From contig NZ_KK069995.1 in NCBI RefSeq assembly GCF_000576425.1, positions 1 to 64,000 on the forward strand: a stretch of DNA of 64,000 nt, written 5' to 3'. Below the pieces are notes generated by a model. The model did no database searches, had not been told where the DNA came from, and worked only from the letters and a program-made list of their open reading frames with translations. A program made the position numbers and the translations under genes. Of this stretch, positions 1 to 8,758 are shown piece by piece. The stretch's first letter is position 1. Each line of letters starts with the position of its first letter. This stretch comes from Brachybacterium phenoliresistens (lineage in GTDB: Bacteria > Actinomycetota > Actinomycetes > Actinomycetales > Dermabacteraceae).

Positions 1-1975
1 AGGAGCGCTGGGCGCCGAACTCGCCGTCCTCGCCCGGGTGCTGGACGGAGACGAAGGCGGTGCGGTCCTGGTCGCGGATGATCGGGCCGCAGGTCTCGGC
101 ATCGATCGGCACCGACAGGAACTGCTCCACCCGGCCGCGGGCGTCGCCCTCGAGGGTCACGCGGAACAGGCCGTCGTTGTAGCCGATGCCCGACGGCGCG
201 CCGTCGGTCGAGATCCACAGGTTGCCGACGGAGTCGAAGGCCAGGTTGTCCGGGCAGGAGATCGGCGAGACCTGCTCGACCGGGAAGCCGGAGAAGTAGG
301 TCTGGTCGCCCTGCGCCGGGTCGCCCGCCACCAGCAGCAGGTTCCACGCGAAGGTCGTGGAGGTCTGGTCGCCCTGCTCGTCGATCTCGACGATGTGCCC
401 GTCCCGGTTCTCCGTGCGGGGGTTGGCCTCGTCCGGCGCGGCGTGATCCTCGACGCCGCGGTTGGAGTTGTTCGTGCAGGCCACGTACACGCGGCGGCTG
501 TGCAGGGACGGCTCGACGTCCTCGCAGCGGTCCATCTTCGTCGGGCCCACCGCATCGGCCGCGAGGCGGGTGTGCACCAGGACCTCCTCGAGGGTGAACC
601 CCTCGACGGCGCTCTCGCCGTCCAGCACCAGCGGCAGCCACTCCCCTGCGCCGTCGAAGGCGCCGTCGGACGGCAGCGCACCGGAGCCGTCGATCTCCGC
701 GGCCGGCGAGTTGCCGGTGAACTTCGCGACGAACAGGTCGCCGTTCTCCAGCAGCGTCTTGTTGTGCTCCCGATCGCCCTCGATGTACGTGTCGCGCGAG
801 ACGAACTTGTACAGATAGTCGAACCGCTCATCATCGCCCGAGTACGCGACCGCGCGGCCGTCCTCGGCGATGATCACGTTGGCGCCCTCATGCTTGAAAC
901 GCCCCAGGGACGAGTGCTTCTTCGGGGTCGACGTCGGATCCCAGGGGTCCACCTCGACGATGTAGCCGAAGCGGTTGATCTCGTTCTCGAATCCAGGGGT
1001 GCGGGCGTCGAAGCGCTCGTGCACGGTCTCCCAGCCGCGGGCGGTCGCCTCATCGGCCAGCCCGTAGCGCTGCTGCTCCGGGGAGTCGCCGGGAGCGCGG
1101 AAGTAGCCGTTGAAGTTCTCCTCGCCGCTGAGCAGCGTGCCCCACGGCGTCAGGCCGCCCGCGCAGTTGCCCAGAGTCCCGAGGATGATGCGCCCCTCGG
1201 GGTCATCGACCGTGGTGACGAGGTCGGAACCGGCCGCAGGACCGGTGAGCTCGAACTCCGCGTCCAGGAGGATGCGGCGGTTCAGCTCTGCGCCCTTCAC
1301 GTAGCGGTACGGCGAGGCGGCGTCCTCGCGCTCGAGCTCGACGACGGTGAGGCCGTGGGCCGCCATCCCGATCTCGATCGCGTCCTCGGCGTCGGTGTCC
1401 GCCGGCAGCATGATGTTCTCGTTCGTGTACTCGTGGTTCACGAACATCACGGCGCGCTTGCCGCCGGACTCCGGGATCTCCTGGATCTCCGTGTAGTCGT
1501 TGTTGTAGCCGAACTGCAGCTTCTGCGCCTCGGCGCTCTGGGCGTTCCAGTCGAAGTCGGGGGCTTCGTCGAACAGCGGGTCGCCCCAGCGGATCACGGG
1601 ATGCCAGTCGAAGCCCTCGGGGACCGTGAACTCGTCGACCTCGAACTGCACCGGGGCGATCGCCTCGAAGTCGAGCTTGGTGCCGTTCGGGGCGAGCGCA
1701 GGAATCGGGCCGAAGGCGGAGCCGCCGGTCGCGGGCGCACCGGCGGCCAGAGCACCCTGCGTACCTGTCAGCGCGATGGCCAGGGCGCTCGTCCCACCGC
1801 CCAGCAGGGCGCGGCGGGACAGCGCGCGGGAGGCGATGTCGCGGAAGTAGCCGTTCGACGAGGTGTTGCAGGTCTCGCCCACGCAGGCGTTGTTGCACTT
1901 CAGGGCACAGGTCACGGCGGAGCGCTTGCCGCGCGTGTGGCCCTGCATGAGGAGGGGCAGCTGGATCGGGGGCAT
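1..1975 (-). CDS. phoX: PhoX-type (DUF839) secreted alkaline phosphatase, 3' end beyond left edge
   Basis: Extracellular phosphatase of the PhoX family, which releases phosphate from organic esters with a Ca/Fe metal centre. The first 658 codons are present; family members are usually about 680-720 residues, so only the extreme C-terminus is missing. The N-terminus has four cysteines (C23, C27, C31, C36), then a Tat motif SRRALLGG at residues 53-60 and a hydrophobic run ending in an Ala-rich region, so export of the folded, metal-loaded enzyme by Tat is expected. The ATG at 1973-1975 has AAGGGA upstream at normal spacing. A GTTCACC half-site lies upstream on the minus strand (2090-2096), a possible half PHO box. 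Family assignment is from the N-terminal layout and overall sequence; I did not place the metal ligands. Confidence 0.9.
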   Translation of the reverse strand, partial: MPPIQLPLLMQGHTRGKRSAVTCALKCNNACVGETCNTSSNGYFRDIASRALSRRALLGGGTSALAIALTGTQGALAAGAPATGGSAFGPIPALAPNGTKLDFEAIAPVQFEVDEFTVPEGFDWHPVIRWGDPLFDEAPDFDWNAQSAEAQKLQFGYNNDYTEIQEIPESGGKRAVMFVNHEYTNENIMLPADTDAEDAIEIGMAAHGLTVVELEREDAASPYRYVKGAELNRRILLDAEFELTGPAAGSDLVTTVDDPEGRIILGTLGNCAGGLTPWGTLLSGEENFNGYFRAPGDSPEQQRYGLADEATARGWETVHERFDARTPGFENEINRFGYIVEVDPWDPTSTPKKHSSLGRFKHEGANVIIAEDGRAVAYSGDDERFDYLYKFVSRDTYIEGDREHNKTLLENGDLFVAKFTGNSPAAEIDGSGALPSDGAFDGAGEWLPLVLDGESAVEGFTLEEVLVHTRLAADAVGPTKMDRCEDVEPSLHSRRVYVACTNNSNRGVEDHAAPDEANPRTENRDGHIVEIDEQGDQTSTTFAWNLLLVAGDPAQGDQTYFSGFPVEQVSPISCPDNLAFDSVGNLWISTDGAPSGIGYNDGLFRVTLEGDARGRVEQFLSVPIDAETCGPIIRDQDRTAFVSVQHPGEDGEFGAQRS

Positions 1976-2141
1976 GCGGGATCCCTTCGGGAAGGTCGGT
2001 CGCACGCACGGCAGCACGGCCCGCGCGGCAGGGGCCCGACCACACTCGCCCCCTCAGGTGGCGCGACCCGCACGGCCAGGAAGCCGGCAGGTGAACAGCG
2101 CGGGAGGTCTCGCCGCGCACCGCCCATTCCGCCCGCAGACC

Positions 2142-2555
2142 TCAGAACCGCGCCGGCGGCACGAACCCCTTCGGCTTGACCAGCACGACCGGCGCCGGCG
2201 ACTCGATCGCGACGCGCTGGGAGGTGGAGCCCAGCAGGATCTTCCCGATCGGGGTGCGCTTGCGGATGCCCAGGACGACCAGGTCGATGCCCTCGGACTC
2301 GATCGCCTCGAGGATGTCATCGGCCGGGTCGTCGCGGCGCGGGACGGTGCGCAGCTCGTAGGGCACCCCGGACTCCTCGAGCCGCTGCTCGAGGGAGCGC
2401 TCGTCGGTGACGGCCTTGGCCTTGCTCGGGTTGACGGCCTTCTCCGAGGCGAGCACGAGCAGCGAGGCGGAATGCTGCTCGGCCTCGGCGATCGCGAAGC
2501 CGAGGGCGGCCTCGCTGGTGGCGCTGGGGACGTAGGCGACGAGGATCTTCTTCAT
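2142..2555 (-). CDS. universal stress protein (UspA family)
   Basis: Single UspA domain of 137 residues, the usual length. It begins MKKILVAYVPS, the first beta strand of the nucleotide-binding alpha/beta fold, and ends with the G-2X-G-9X-G(S/T)-like segment (GIRKRTPIGKILLGSTSQRV) followed by the last strand PAPVVLVKP, suggesting an ATP-binding type. The ATG at 2553-2555 was chosen because AGGGAG sits 8 bases upstream and an upstream extension would run into the permease gene. It lies 34 bp downstream of the amino-acid permease on the same strand, so the two are probably cotranscribed; Usp proteins often pair with transporters and are thought to modulate them. The specific stress or partner cannot be read from sequence. 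Confidence 0.9.
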   Translation of the reverse strand: MKKILVAYVPSATSEAALGFAIAEAEQHSASLLVLASEKAVNPSKAKAVTDERSLEQRLEESGVPYELRTVPRRDDPADDILEAIESEGIDLVVLGIRKRTPIGKILLGSTSQRVAIESPAPVVLVKPKGFVPPARF

Positions 2556-2589
2556 GCTTCTGGCTCCCTGCTGGCTGGGACGGGACGGC

Positions 2590-4032
2590 TCAGTCGCGGC
2601 CGATGTCGTCGGGGTGGTGGAAGCGGGTCCGGCGGGCCTTGACCGCGCCGTTGTACAGATAGGTGACCAGGTACAGCAGCAGCCCGATGCCCAGCAGCGC
2701 CCCGCCGATCGCATAGTTCCGCCCCGTCTGGGCGATGGGCGTGATGAGGATGAACGCGGTGGTCGCGCCGATGTACGGCAGCACCGTCGGGGTCACGAAG
2801 TGGTCGGCGTCCACGTGGTCCTTGCGCAGCACCAGCACGGAGATGTTGACCAGGCAGAACACGGCCAGCAGCAGCATGGCGGTGGTGCCGCCGAGGGCGC
2901 CGATGGTCTCCTCGCCGAGCACGAAGCGGACGGTGAGGATCAGCAGCACGCCGAGCGCCGTCGAGAAGATGATCGCCGTCCACGGGGAGCGGCGGTGCGG
3001 CAGCACGGCCTTCATGAACGCGGGGACGACGCCCTGCTTCGCCATGCCGTACAGCAGGCGGGAGGCCATCATCATGTTGATGAGCACGGTGTTGGCGACC
3101 GCGAAGATGGAGATGATCGGGAAGATCGTCTCGATGGGGATGTCGAGGTCCGCCTTCTCCACCACGCTCAGCAGCGGGGTGGTGGCGCTGGTCAGCTCGC
3201 CGATCGGCACGACGGCGACGGCGGTGACGGAGACCAGCACGTAGACCACGCCCGTGATCGACAGGCCCGTCAGCAGCATCTTCGGGAAGTTCTTGAGCGG
3301 GTCGACGACCTCCTCGGCCATGTTCACCGAGTCCTCGAAGCCGACCATGGAGAAGAAGGCGAGGGCCGTCGCGCCGATCACCGCGATGAACAGGCTCTTG
3401 TCGCCCTGCGTCTCGAACAGGATGACGCGCGAGAAGTCCGCCTTCCCCTCGCCGATGGCGATGAACCCGACGATCAGCACGATCGCGAGGCCGCTCAGCT
3501 CGATGAGGGTGAGGCCGACGTTGAGCTTCACCGACTCGCTGACCCCGTACATGTTCACGCAGGCGATGATGCAGATGAACACCACGGCGATCATGGTGGC
3601 CAGGAGCTTGGAGCCGGACTCGCCCATCGACTCGTCCAGGTGGAAGACCTTCAGCACGTTCTCGGCGAGGAACACCGAGCTGGTCGCCGCCGAGGTGATG
3701 CCCGAGGACAGCACCGCGAAGGTGACCATGAACGTGAGGAAGTGGATGCCGAACGCCTTGTGCACGTACAGGGCGGCGCCCGCGGCCTGCGGGTACTTGG
3801 TGACCATCTCGAGGTAGGACAGCGCGGTCACCAGGGCGACCGCGAAGGCGATGATGATCGGCAGCCAGCCGGCGCCGCCCACCTCGCCGGCGACCTTGCC
3901 GGTCAGCGAGTAGACGCCGGTGCCGAGGATGTCGCCGACGATGAACAGGAGGAGGAGCTTGGGGGTGATGGCCTTCTTCAGCTCGGTCTGCGGTGCGGAC
4001 GAGCCGGCAGCCGGCGCGGGTGCCTGGGTCAT
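2590..4032 (-). CDS. APC-superfamily amino-acid permease
   Basis: Inner-membrane amino-acid transporter of 480 residues with about 12 hydrophobic helices. After a Pro/Ala-rich N-terminus it shows the APC pattern: LLLFIVGDILGTGVYSLTG in helix 1 (the unwound G-[ST]-G substrate segment), a FFSMVGFEDSVNMAEE segment in helix 6 and a long loop before VVYVLVSVTAVAVVP. The C-terminus ends in basic residues. ATG at 4030-4032 has AGGAG seven bases upstream. A dyad GGTGAC-N4-GTCACC at 4102-4117 and a TATAGA/TAGAGT -10-like sequence near 4090-4097 lie upstream. Downstream is the uspA-like gene. Substrate is unknown; the class resembles cationic or broad amino-acid permeases. Confidence 0.9.
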   Translation of the reverse strand: MTQAPAPAAGSSAPQTELKKAITPKLLLLFIVGDILGTGVYSLTGKVAGEVGGAGWLPIIIAFAVALVTALSYLEMVTKYPQAAGAALYVHKAFGIHFLTFMVTFAVLSSGITSAATSSVFLAENVLKVFHLDESMGESGSKLLATMIAVVFICIIACVNMYGVSESVKLNVGLTLIELSGLAIVLIVGFIAIGEGKADFSRVILFETQGDKSLFIAVIGATALAFFSMVGFEDSVNMAEEVVDPLKNFPKMLLTGLSITGVVYVLVSVTAVAVVPIGELTSATTPLLSVVEKADLDIPIETIFPIISIFAVANTVLINMMMASRLLYGMAKQGVVPAFMKAVLPHRRSPWTAIIFSTALGVLLILTVRFVLGEETIGALGGTTAMLLLAVFCLVNISVLVLRKDHVDADHFVTPTVLPYIGATTAFILITPIAQTGRNYAIGGALLGIGLLLYLVTYLYNGAVKARRTRFHHPDDIGRD

Positions 4033-4101
4033 GCGGTACTCCTGGGGAAGGGAATGCGTCGCAGGGCCGAGGGGCCCCGCAGTGCCCGCACTCTATACCA
4101 C

Positions 4102-4117
4102 GGTGACCCCCGTCACC
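4102..4117. promoter_or_regulatory. dyad GGTGAC-N4-GTCACC upstream of the permease
   Basis: Perfect 6-bp arms separated by CCCC, immediately upstream of a TATAGA-like -10 (minus strand, about 4090-4097) for the permease/uspA pair and just after the end of the LssY_C gene. It could be an operator or a small terminator stem; it lacks a T-run. Binding protein unknown. Confidence 0.4.
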
Positions 4118-4124
4118 CGGCCCC

Positions 4125-5642
4125 TCAGTCGGTGCGCTGGGCCCGCGTGACGTGGACCCGGCGCGTGCCCACCCATAGCCTCGTGGCCTCGGACGTCATC
4201 GACATGACGCCCAGGGCGGACAGCCCGACGGCCACCAGCGTGGAGTGCGCGATGCTCCCGGAGGTCGAGGTCGCCACCAGCAGCTGGCTGGAGGCATCGG
4301 CCGTGAACAGCGCGATCAGCCCCAGGCGGGCCCAGCGGCTGCGGCGCAGCACCCCGGCGAGGAACACGATCGCCAGCACGCTGAAGGCGGTGCCGGCGAG
4401 GATCTGCTCGCGACCGGGCAGGAGCAGCCCGGCCTCGGCGATCCGGCCCGTGAGGTCCGCGCCGAGCCCGAGGGCGACCCACTGGATCACCACGGCGATG
4501 GTCTGGACCAGGATGATCAGGCCGGTCAGGATGACCGTCGGCGGCGGCAGATGGTGGTCGGCGGCGCCCGCGACGGCGTCCCGGAAGTCGGTGAGGACGT
4601 CGTGCCACTGGTCGGCGAGCTCGTGGGCGTCGCCCTGGGCGGCGGCGTGCAGGGCCGCCTGGGTGGCGGCGGCCGCGCGCGGCTTGAGCACGCTGATGCC
4701 GGTGGGCCGATGCCGCGGCAGCATCACCGCGGTCGCCCCCGGCGAGCGCTGCGCGGCGCCGGTGACGTCGACGACCGGCAGGTCGCCGTCGGTGCGCAGG
4801 CGGTCGCCCTGCCCGTTGCGATGGTGGTAGGCGGTGGAGAAGTCCTCGATGACCTCGACCTCGACGGCCGGATCGGCGTAGCGGACGGTGTCGACGATGT
4901 AGTCCCGCTCGATGTCGATGTCCTCATCGATGCGATGCGTGAACTGCAGGGTGAACATCGAGAAGCCGACGGCCCGGTCGTAGGTGCCGGCGGCCAGCCA
5001 GTCCGCGCGGTACCCGCCGGGCAGCACGAAGCTCTCCGGCAGCCGCCAGAAGCGCACATGATGGCGCTTGGAGGTGCTGCCGCCGACCTCCTGCTGGTAC
5101 GTGAAGTCGTGGCGCCGCCCCAGCAGGTACAGATCGGACACCGGCGCCGCGGGGTAGGAGCGGCGCAGCAGGGTCGCGACCACCATCGACCAGGCCGAGC
5201 CCAGGGTGCGCTCCTCGGCGAGGACCCAGCCGGCACGGCGCATCGCCACGTGCAGGTCCTTCTCCTCGCCGTCGAAGGCGATGTTGATGGGGTCCGAGAG
5301 CACCCCCTCGGTGCTGCGGGTGCGGCCGAAGAAGTAGTCCGGCAGGTAGATCCACGTCAGCAGCTGGTGCAGCCGCGGCAGGGTGATGTAGGTGAACAGC
5401 ACCCAGAACACCAGCAGGTACAGCAGGCGCACCGGCGTCAGCGAGAAGCCCTGGAACAGGTACAGCAGCGCCAGCCAGATGCTGATGACGAGGCCGGCGA
5501 CGACGAACAGCGCGTCGAGGACCTGGTAGATCTCGCCGCGGCGGCCGCGCTCGACGTGTCCCGGAGGGTGATCGTAGACCGGCGGCCGCGTGGGGACGGG
5601 ACGGTCCAGCGGCACCATCCGCGGCGGGCGCTGGGTGGGCAT
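4125..5642 (-). CDS. membrane protein with LssY C-terminal domain
   Basis: 505-residue membrane protein. Residues about 30-100 contain two or three hydrophobic helices, the middle carries the soluble LssY_C region (PDYFFGRTRS, DPINIAFDG, GWVLAEERTLGSAW, SDLYLLGRRHDFTYQQEVGG, KRHHVRFWRLP), and the C-terminal third has about four further helices. LssY_C proteins have no settled biochemical role; some are linked to PAP2 phosphatases and envelope lipid processing. The start at 5640-5642 is supported by TACGAT exactly 6 nt upstream (5649-5654), a leaderless arrangement, and it faces the aldo-keto reductase, also leaderless. An ATG further upstream would overlap that gene. Confidence 0.8.
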   Translation of the reverse strand: MPTQRPPRMVPLDRPVPTRPPVYDHPPGHVERGRRGEIYQVLDALFVVAGLVISIWLALLYLFQGFSLTPVRLLYLLVFWVLFTYITLPRLHQLLTWIYLPDYFFGRTRSTEGVLSDPINIAFDGEEKDLHVAMRRAGWVLAEERTLGSAWSMVVATLLRRSYPAAPVSDLYLLGRRHDFTYQQEVGGSTSKRHHVRFWRLPESFVLPGGYRADWLAAGTYDRAVGFSMFTLQFTHRIDEDIDIERDYIVDTVRYADPAVEVEVIEDFSTAYHHRNGQGDRLRTDGDLPVVDVTGAAQRSPGATAVMLPRHRPTGISVLKPRAAAATQAALHAAAQGDAHELADQWHDVLTDFRDAVAGAADHHLPPPTVILTGLIILVQTIAVVIQWVALGLGADLTGRIAEAGLLLPGREQILAGTAFSVLAIVFLAGVLRRSRWARLGLIALFTADASSQLLVATSTSGSIAHSTLVAVGLSALGVMSMTSEATRLWVGTRRVHVTRAQRTD

Positions 5643-5712
5643 GGATCCATCGTAGAGGGCGCGCGTCCGAGCCCTCTGGGACCGTCCGCCGGGCGCACGT
5701 AGGGTGGAGGAC

Positions 5713-6558
5713 ATGGCCACTGTTCCCACGCTCCGCTTCCACGACGACCACGCCATCCCCCAGCTCGGCTACGGCGTGTTCAAGGTCGATCCGGCCGTCG
5801 CGGCCGACGTCACCGGGCAGGCCCTGCGGGCCGGCTACCGCCACATCGACACCGCCGCCGCCTACGGCAACGAGGAGGGCGTCGGGCAGGCGATCCGCGA
5901 GTCCGGCATCCCCCGCGACGAGCTGTTCGTGACCACCAAGCTGTGGGACGACGCCCACGCCTACGACGACGCCCTCGCCGCGGCCGATGCCTCCCTCGAG
6001 CGGCTGGGCCTGGAGTACGTGGACCTGTACCTCACGCACTGGGCAGTGCCCGCGCAGGGCCTGTACGTCGACGCGTGGAAGGCGCTGATCGAGCTGCAGC
6101 GTCGCGGGAAGGTCCGCTCCATCGGCGTCTCCAACCACCCCGTGCCGCAGCTGGAGGAGATCATCGAGGCCACCGGCGTGGTCCCCGTCATCCACCAGAT
6201 CGAGCTGCACCCCTACTTCCAGCAGCGCGAGCTGCGCGCCGTGCACGAGCGCCACGGCATCCTCACCGAGGCCTGGGGGCCGCTGGGCCAGGGCAAGAGC
6301 GACCTGCTGGAGAACCCGGTGCTCGCCGACATCGCGGCCGCCCGTTCGGCGACGCCCGCGCAGGTCGCGATCGCCTGGCAGCTCGCGCACGGGCACGTCG
6401 TGATCCCCAAGTCGGTGACGCCCTCCCGCATCGAGGAGAACCTCGGCGCGAAGGACCTGGCGCTCACCTCGGAGGAGGTCGCGGCGATCGACGCCCTGGA
6501 CCGCCCCGACGGCCGCGGCGGCATGGACCCGGCCCAGCGCCCCCTGCCCGGCGCCTGA
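5713..6558 (+). CDS. aldo-keto reductase (2,5-diketogluconate reductase-like)
   Basis: Cytosolic NADPH-dependent carbonyl reductase of 281 residues, normal for the family. The catalytic tetrad is visible: Asp and Tyr in HIDTAAAYGNEEGVG, Lys in VTTKLWDD, His in YLTHWAVP. The cofactor region near the C-terminus (VIPKSVTPSRIEENL) is the standard NADPH-binding signature. The ATG at 5713 lies 7 nt after TAGGGT (5700-5705), a leaderless-type promoter; a GTG at 5704 in the same frame is a less likely start. It is transcribed divergently from the LssY_C gene. The 3' end is followed by a long hairpin and the IS110 element. Physiological substrate unknown. Confidence 0.92.
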   Translation: MATVPTLRFHDDHAIPQLGYGVFKVDPAVAADVTGQALRAGYRHIDTAAAYGNEEGVGQAIRESGIPRDELFVTTKLWDDAHAYDDALAAADASLERLGLEYVDLYLTHWAVPAQGLYVDAWKALIELQRRGKVRSIGVSNHPVPQLEEIIEATGVVPVIHQIELHPYFQQRELRAVHERHGILTEAWGPLGQGKSDLLENPVLADIAAARSATPAQVAIAWQLAHGHVVIPKSVTPSRIEENLGAKDLALTSEEVAAIDALDRPDGRGGMDPAQRPLPGA

Positions 6559-6569
6559 GCCGCCCCGCG

Positions 6570-6623
6570 AGATGTCATTCTCCGTCGCTTGAACACCCGT
6601 TCAAGCGACGCAGAATGACATCT
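6570..6623. repeat. long perfect-but-one hairpin (25-bp arms, 4-nt loop)
   Basis: Inverted repeat with arms 6570-6594 and 6599-6623 and loop ACCC. Only one position mismatches (C6582 against C6611). The arms are more A/T-rich (GATGTCATTCT, CGCTTGAAC) than the surrounding DNA. It sits 11 bp after the aldo-keto reductase stop and before the transposase end, so it may terminate transcription from both sides, or be a dispersed palindromic repeat. Confidence 0.8.
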
Positions 6624-6676
6624 GGCGCAGCGCCGGGGCCGTGCCGGCAGGTCGGCCGGGGATGCTCCTATGGATG

Positions 6677-7777
6677 TCAAGCGGCCGGGGCGAGGTCGGT
6701 GAGGGTGGTTAGGGTCGGGTGTTGCCTGGCGTAGAGGTCGTCGGTGAGGGCTCGGTAGATCTCGCGTGCGATGTGTCGTTTCAGGCAGCGCATGATGTCC
6801 TTCTTCGAGAGGCCTTGCTCGGTGCGCCGCTGGACGTAGACCCGAGTTCGATCATCCCAACGCATGCGAGACAGCACGATGGTGTGCAGCGCGTGGTTGG
6901 CCGCCCGGTCTCCGCCGCGATTGAGCCGGTGACGGTCCCGACGTCCGGAGGAGGCGGGGATCGGGGCGACACCGCACAGGTGGGCAAACGCGGCCTCGGA
7001 GCGCAGCCGGTCGGGGTTGTCCCCGGCCGTGGCCAGGAGCTGGCCGGCGACGTCCGGGCCGACGCCCATACGACCCAGGAGCGTGGGGGCCGCCTGGGCG
7101 GTCAGGGTCTTCAGCTCGGCATCAAGCTCAGTGATCTCCTCGCTCAAGATCAGGATCCGACGACCCAGCCGGCGCAGTGCAGCCTTGGTCGCCCCGAGCG
7201 GGGCACTGCAGTCACCTCCGGGGCGTAGGCGGACGCAGGCCGTGGCCAGCTCGATGGCCGATAGACCGCGCAGCTGGGCTCGGAGCGCCTCGGGGGCGGT
7301 GATCAACAGCTGCCGGGCCTGGTTGATGGCCTGGGTCCGGGCCTTGACCGCCGAGCGTCGCGGCACACGCAGGGCGCGGATGGCCTCGACGATCCCGTCA
7401 CGGGCCTTCGGGACCCCGGTGGCGCGACCGGAAGCCACGGCGGTGGCGGCGGCATAGGCGTCGATCGGGTCGGACTTGCCCTTGAGACGGCGGGTCTTTC
7501 GGTCCGGTCGGTCGACCTCGACCACCCTCAGCCCGCCGCGGGCCAGCACCCGGGCCAGCTCGGCCCCGTAGGCACCGGTGCCCTCGACGCCGACCGCGGC
7601 CACGGTCCCATGGGAGCCGAGCCAGGACAGCAGGTCTCGGTAGCCGGCACCGCTGGCCGGGAACTCTTCATCGGCCAGGTGCCGGCCAAGAGGATCGATC
7701 ACCGCAGCGTGGTGGGTTTCGCCGTGGGTGTCGACGCCGGCGATGACTTCGCGAAGCTGATCGGTCATCATGGTCAT
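6677..7777 (-). CDS. IS110-family DEDD transposase (RNA-guided recombinase type)
   Basis: 366-residue recombinase. The N-terminal RuvC-like DEDD domain shows GVDTHGETHHAAV (first Asp, residue 16), VGVEGTGAYG (Glu) and KGKSDPIDAYAAA (paired Asp). The C-terminal Tnp domain has MGVGPDVAGQLLA and the serine-containing segment GVAPIPASSGRRDRH, where the catalytic serine resides in IS110 enzymes. Three nearby ATGs exist (7777, 7771, 7768); the first is preferred because GAGAGGGA lies about 5 bases upstream. No frameshift or internal stop is seen, so the enzyme looks intact. In this family the 5' non-coding end is transcribed as a bridge RNA that pairs with target and donor DNA. Confidence 0.93.
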   Translation of the reverse strand: MTMMTDQLREVIAGVDTHGETHHAAVIDPLGRHLADEEFPASGAGYRDLLSWLGSHGTVAAVGVEGTGAYGAELARVLARGGLRVVEVDRPDRKTRRLKGKSDPIDAYAAATAVASGRATGVPKARDGIVEAIRALRVPRRSAVKARTQAINQARQLLITAPEALRAQLRGLSAIELATACVRLRPGGDCSAPLGATKAALRRLGRRILILSEEITELDAELKTLTAQAAPTLLGRMGVGPDVAGQLLATAGDNPDRLRSEAAFAHLCGVAPIPASSGRRDRHRLNRGGDRAANHALHTIVLSRMRWDDRTRVYVQRRTEQGLSKKDIMRCLKRHIAREIYRALTDDLYARQHPTLTTLTDLAPAA

Positions 7778-8002
7778 TGCTGTCCCTCTCGCTGATCCCG
7801 GTGGGCAGCACGCGCCGGCCGGGCGGGCGGACAAGACAGTGGCGGGGCTTCTGAACCAAGCTCCTATGAGGTCACAGACTCCCGTCCGGTCGCGTGCGCA
7901 GCGATCCCCGAAGTGGGCCGACAAATCCCAAACAAGACAGCTGGAGCGTCGGTCAGTAGGTGAGTCAGACCCACCTGGGAACCACTACCTCCATCATCAC
8001 TG
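7778..8002 (-). ncRNA. probable IS110 bridge-RNA region (5' non-coding end)
   Basis: 225 bp upstream of the transposase with no credible reading frame. In IS110-group elements this end encodes the structured bridge RNA. Visible structure includes a stem pairing AGGTG with CACCT around 7960-7980. The GCTCCTATG...GTCA sequence at 7860-7874 matches the other element end at 6664-6679, as expected for a donor-binding loop that mirrors the element terminus. RNA boundaries and loops are inference. Confidence 0.45.
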
Positions 8003-8758
8003 TCAGTAGTAGACCGCGAGGGGCCCGTCGGGGCCGTCGATCACCTGGACCGGGGTGTCGAAGACGCGGGTGAGGACCTCGGAGGTCATGATCTGCGCGC
8101 TCGGCCCGTGCTCGAGGACGCGGCCGCCCTGGACGGCGCAGATGCGGTCGGCGTAGCGGCCGGCGAAGTTGATGTCGTGCAGGACGATGACGATGGTGCG
8201 GCCCAGCTCCTCCGCGGCGCGGCGCAGGTGGCGCATCATGTGCACCGAGTGCTTCATGTCCAGGTTGTTCAGCGGCTCGTCCAGCAGCACGTACTCGGTG
8301 TCCTGGGCGAGGACCATGGCCACGTAGGCGCGCTGGCGCTGCCCGCCGGAGAGCTCGTCGAGGTAGCGGCCCTCGAGCTCCCCGAGGTGGAGGAAGTCGA
8401 TGGCCTCGCTGATCCGCTCCTCGTCGGCCGCGGTCAGCCGCCCCTGCGAGTGGGGGAAGCGGCCGAAGCCCACCAGCTGCCGCACCGTCAGCCGGGTGAC
8501 GACGTGGTTCTCCTGCCGCAGGATCGACAGCACCTTCGCGAGGTCCTTCGAGCGGGTGGTGGACACGTCCATCCCGGCGACCTCGATGGTGCCCTCGTCC
8601 AGGCCCAGCAGGCGGCCGATCATCGTCAGCAGCGTCGACTTGCCGGCGCCGTTGGGCCCTACCAGGGCGGTGACGCCGCCGGCCGGGATCTCCAGGTCCA
8701 CGGGGCCGATGCGGACCTCGCTGCTGTACTGCTTGCTGACGGTGCGGAGCGTGATCAC
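8003..8758 (-). CDS. iron(III)/siderophore ABC transporter ATP-binding protein (FecE/FepC type)
   Basis: 251-residue ATPase that powers the import complex. Walker A GPNGAGKST (about residue 35), Q-loop, signature LSGGQRQR, Walker B YVLLDEP and the H-loop VLHDI are all present, so it should be functional. It is the last gene of a four-gene minus-strand operon: its ATG overlaps the stop of the preceding permease by 4 bp, implying translational coupling. The 3' end abuts the IS110 element; the C-terminal GPDGPLAVYY looks natural for the family, so I do not think the insertion truncated it. Confidence 0.93.
   Translation of the reverse strand: MITLRTVSKQYSSEVRIGPVDLEIPAGGVTALVGPNGAGKSTLLTMIGRLLGLDEGTIEVAGMDVSTTRSKDLAKVLSILRQENHVVTRLTVRQLVGFGRFPHSQGRLTAADEERISEAIDFLHLGELEGRYLDELSGGQRQRAYVAMVLAQDTEYVLLDEPLNNLDMKHSVHMMRHLRRAAEELGRTIVIVLHDINFAGRYADRICAVQGGRVLEHGPSAQIMTSEVLTRVFDTPVQVIDGPDGPLAVYY

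Larger units (their letters stand above)
6664..8002 (-). mobile_element. IS110-family insertion sequence (boundaries approximate)
   Basis: A DEDD transposase gene with almost no DNA after its stop and about 225 bp of non-coding DNA before its start, the layout of IS110-group elements, which lack classic terminal inverted repeats. GCTCCTATG followed by GTCA occurs at the transposase 3' end (6664-6679, overlapping the stop) and again in the upstream non-coding part (7860-7874). The outer ends cannot be fixed from one copy; I set them to that repeat on one side and to the neighbouring ABC gene on the other. Confidence 0.65.

Noticed and set aside
38-2179. 713-residue open frame opposite phoX
   Set aside because: It is the antisense reading of a well-supported PhoX gene; composition is Arg/Ala/Gly/Val-rich and there is no family resemblance. 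The same holds for other very long frames opposite real genes (for example 27016-30633, 37040-39250 and 46605-48965).
8003-8758. IS110 insertion truncating the ABC ATPase
   Set aside because: All ATPase motifs and a natural C-terminus are present; the element lies downstream of the stop.
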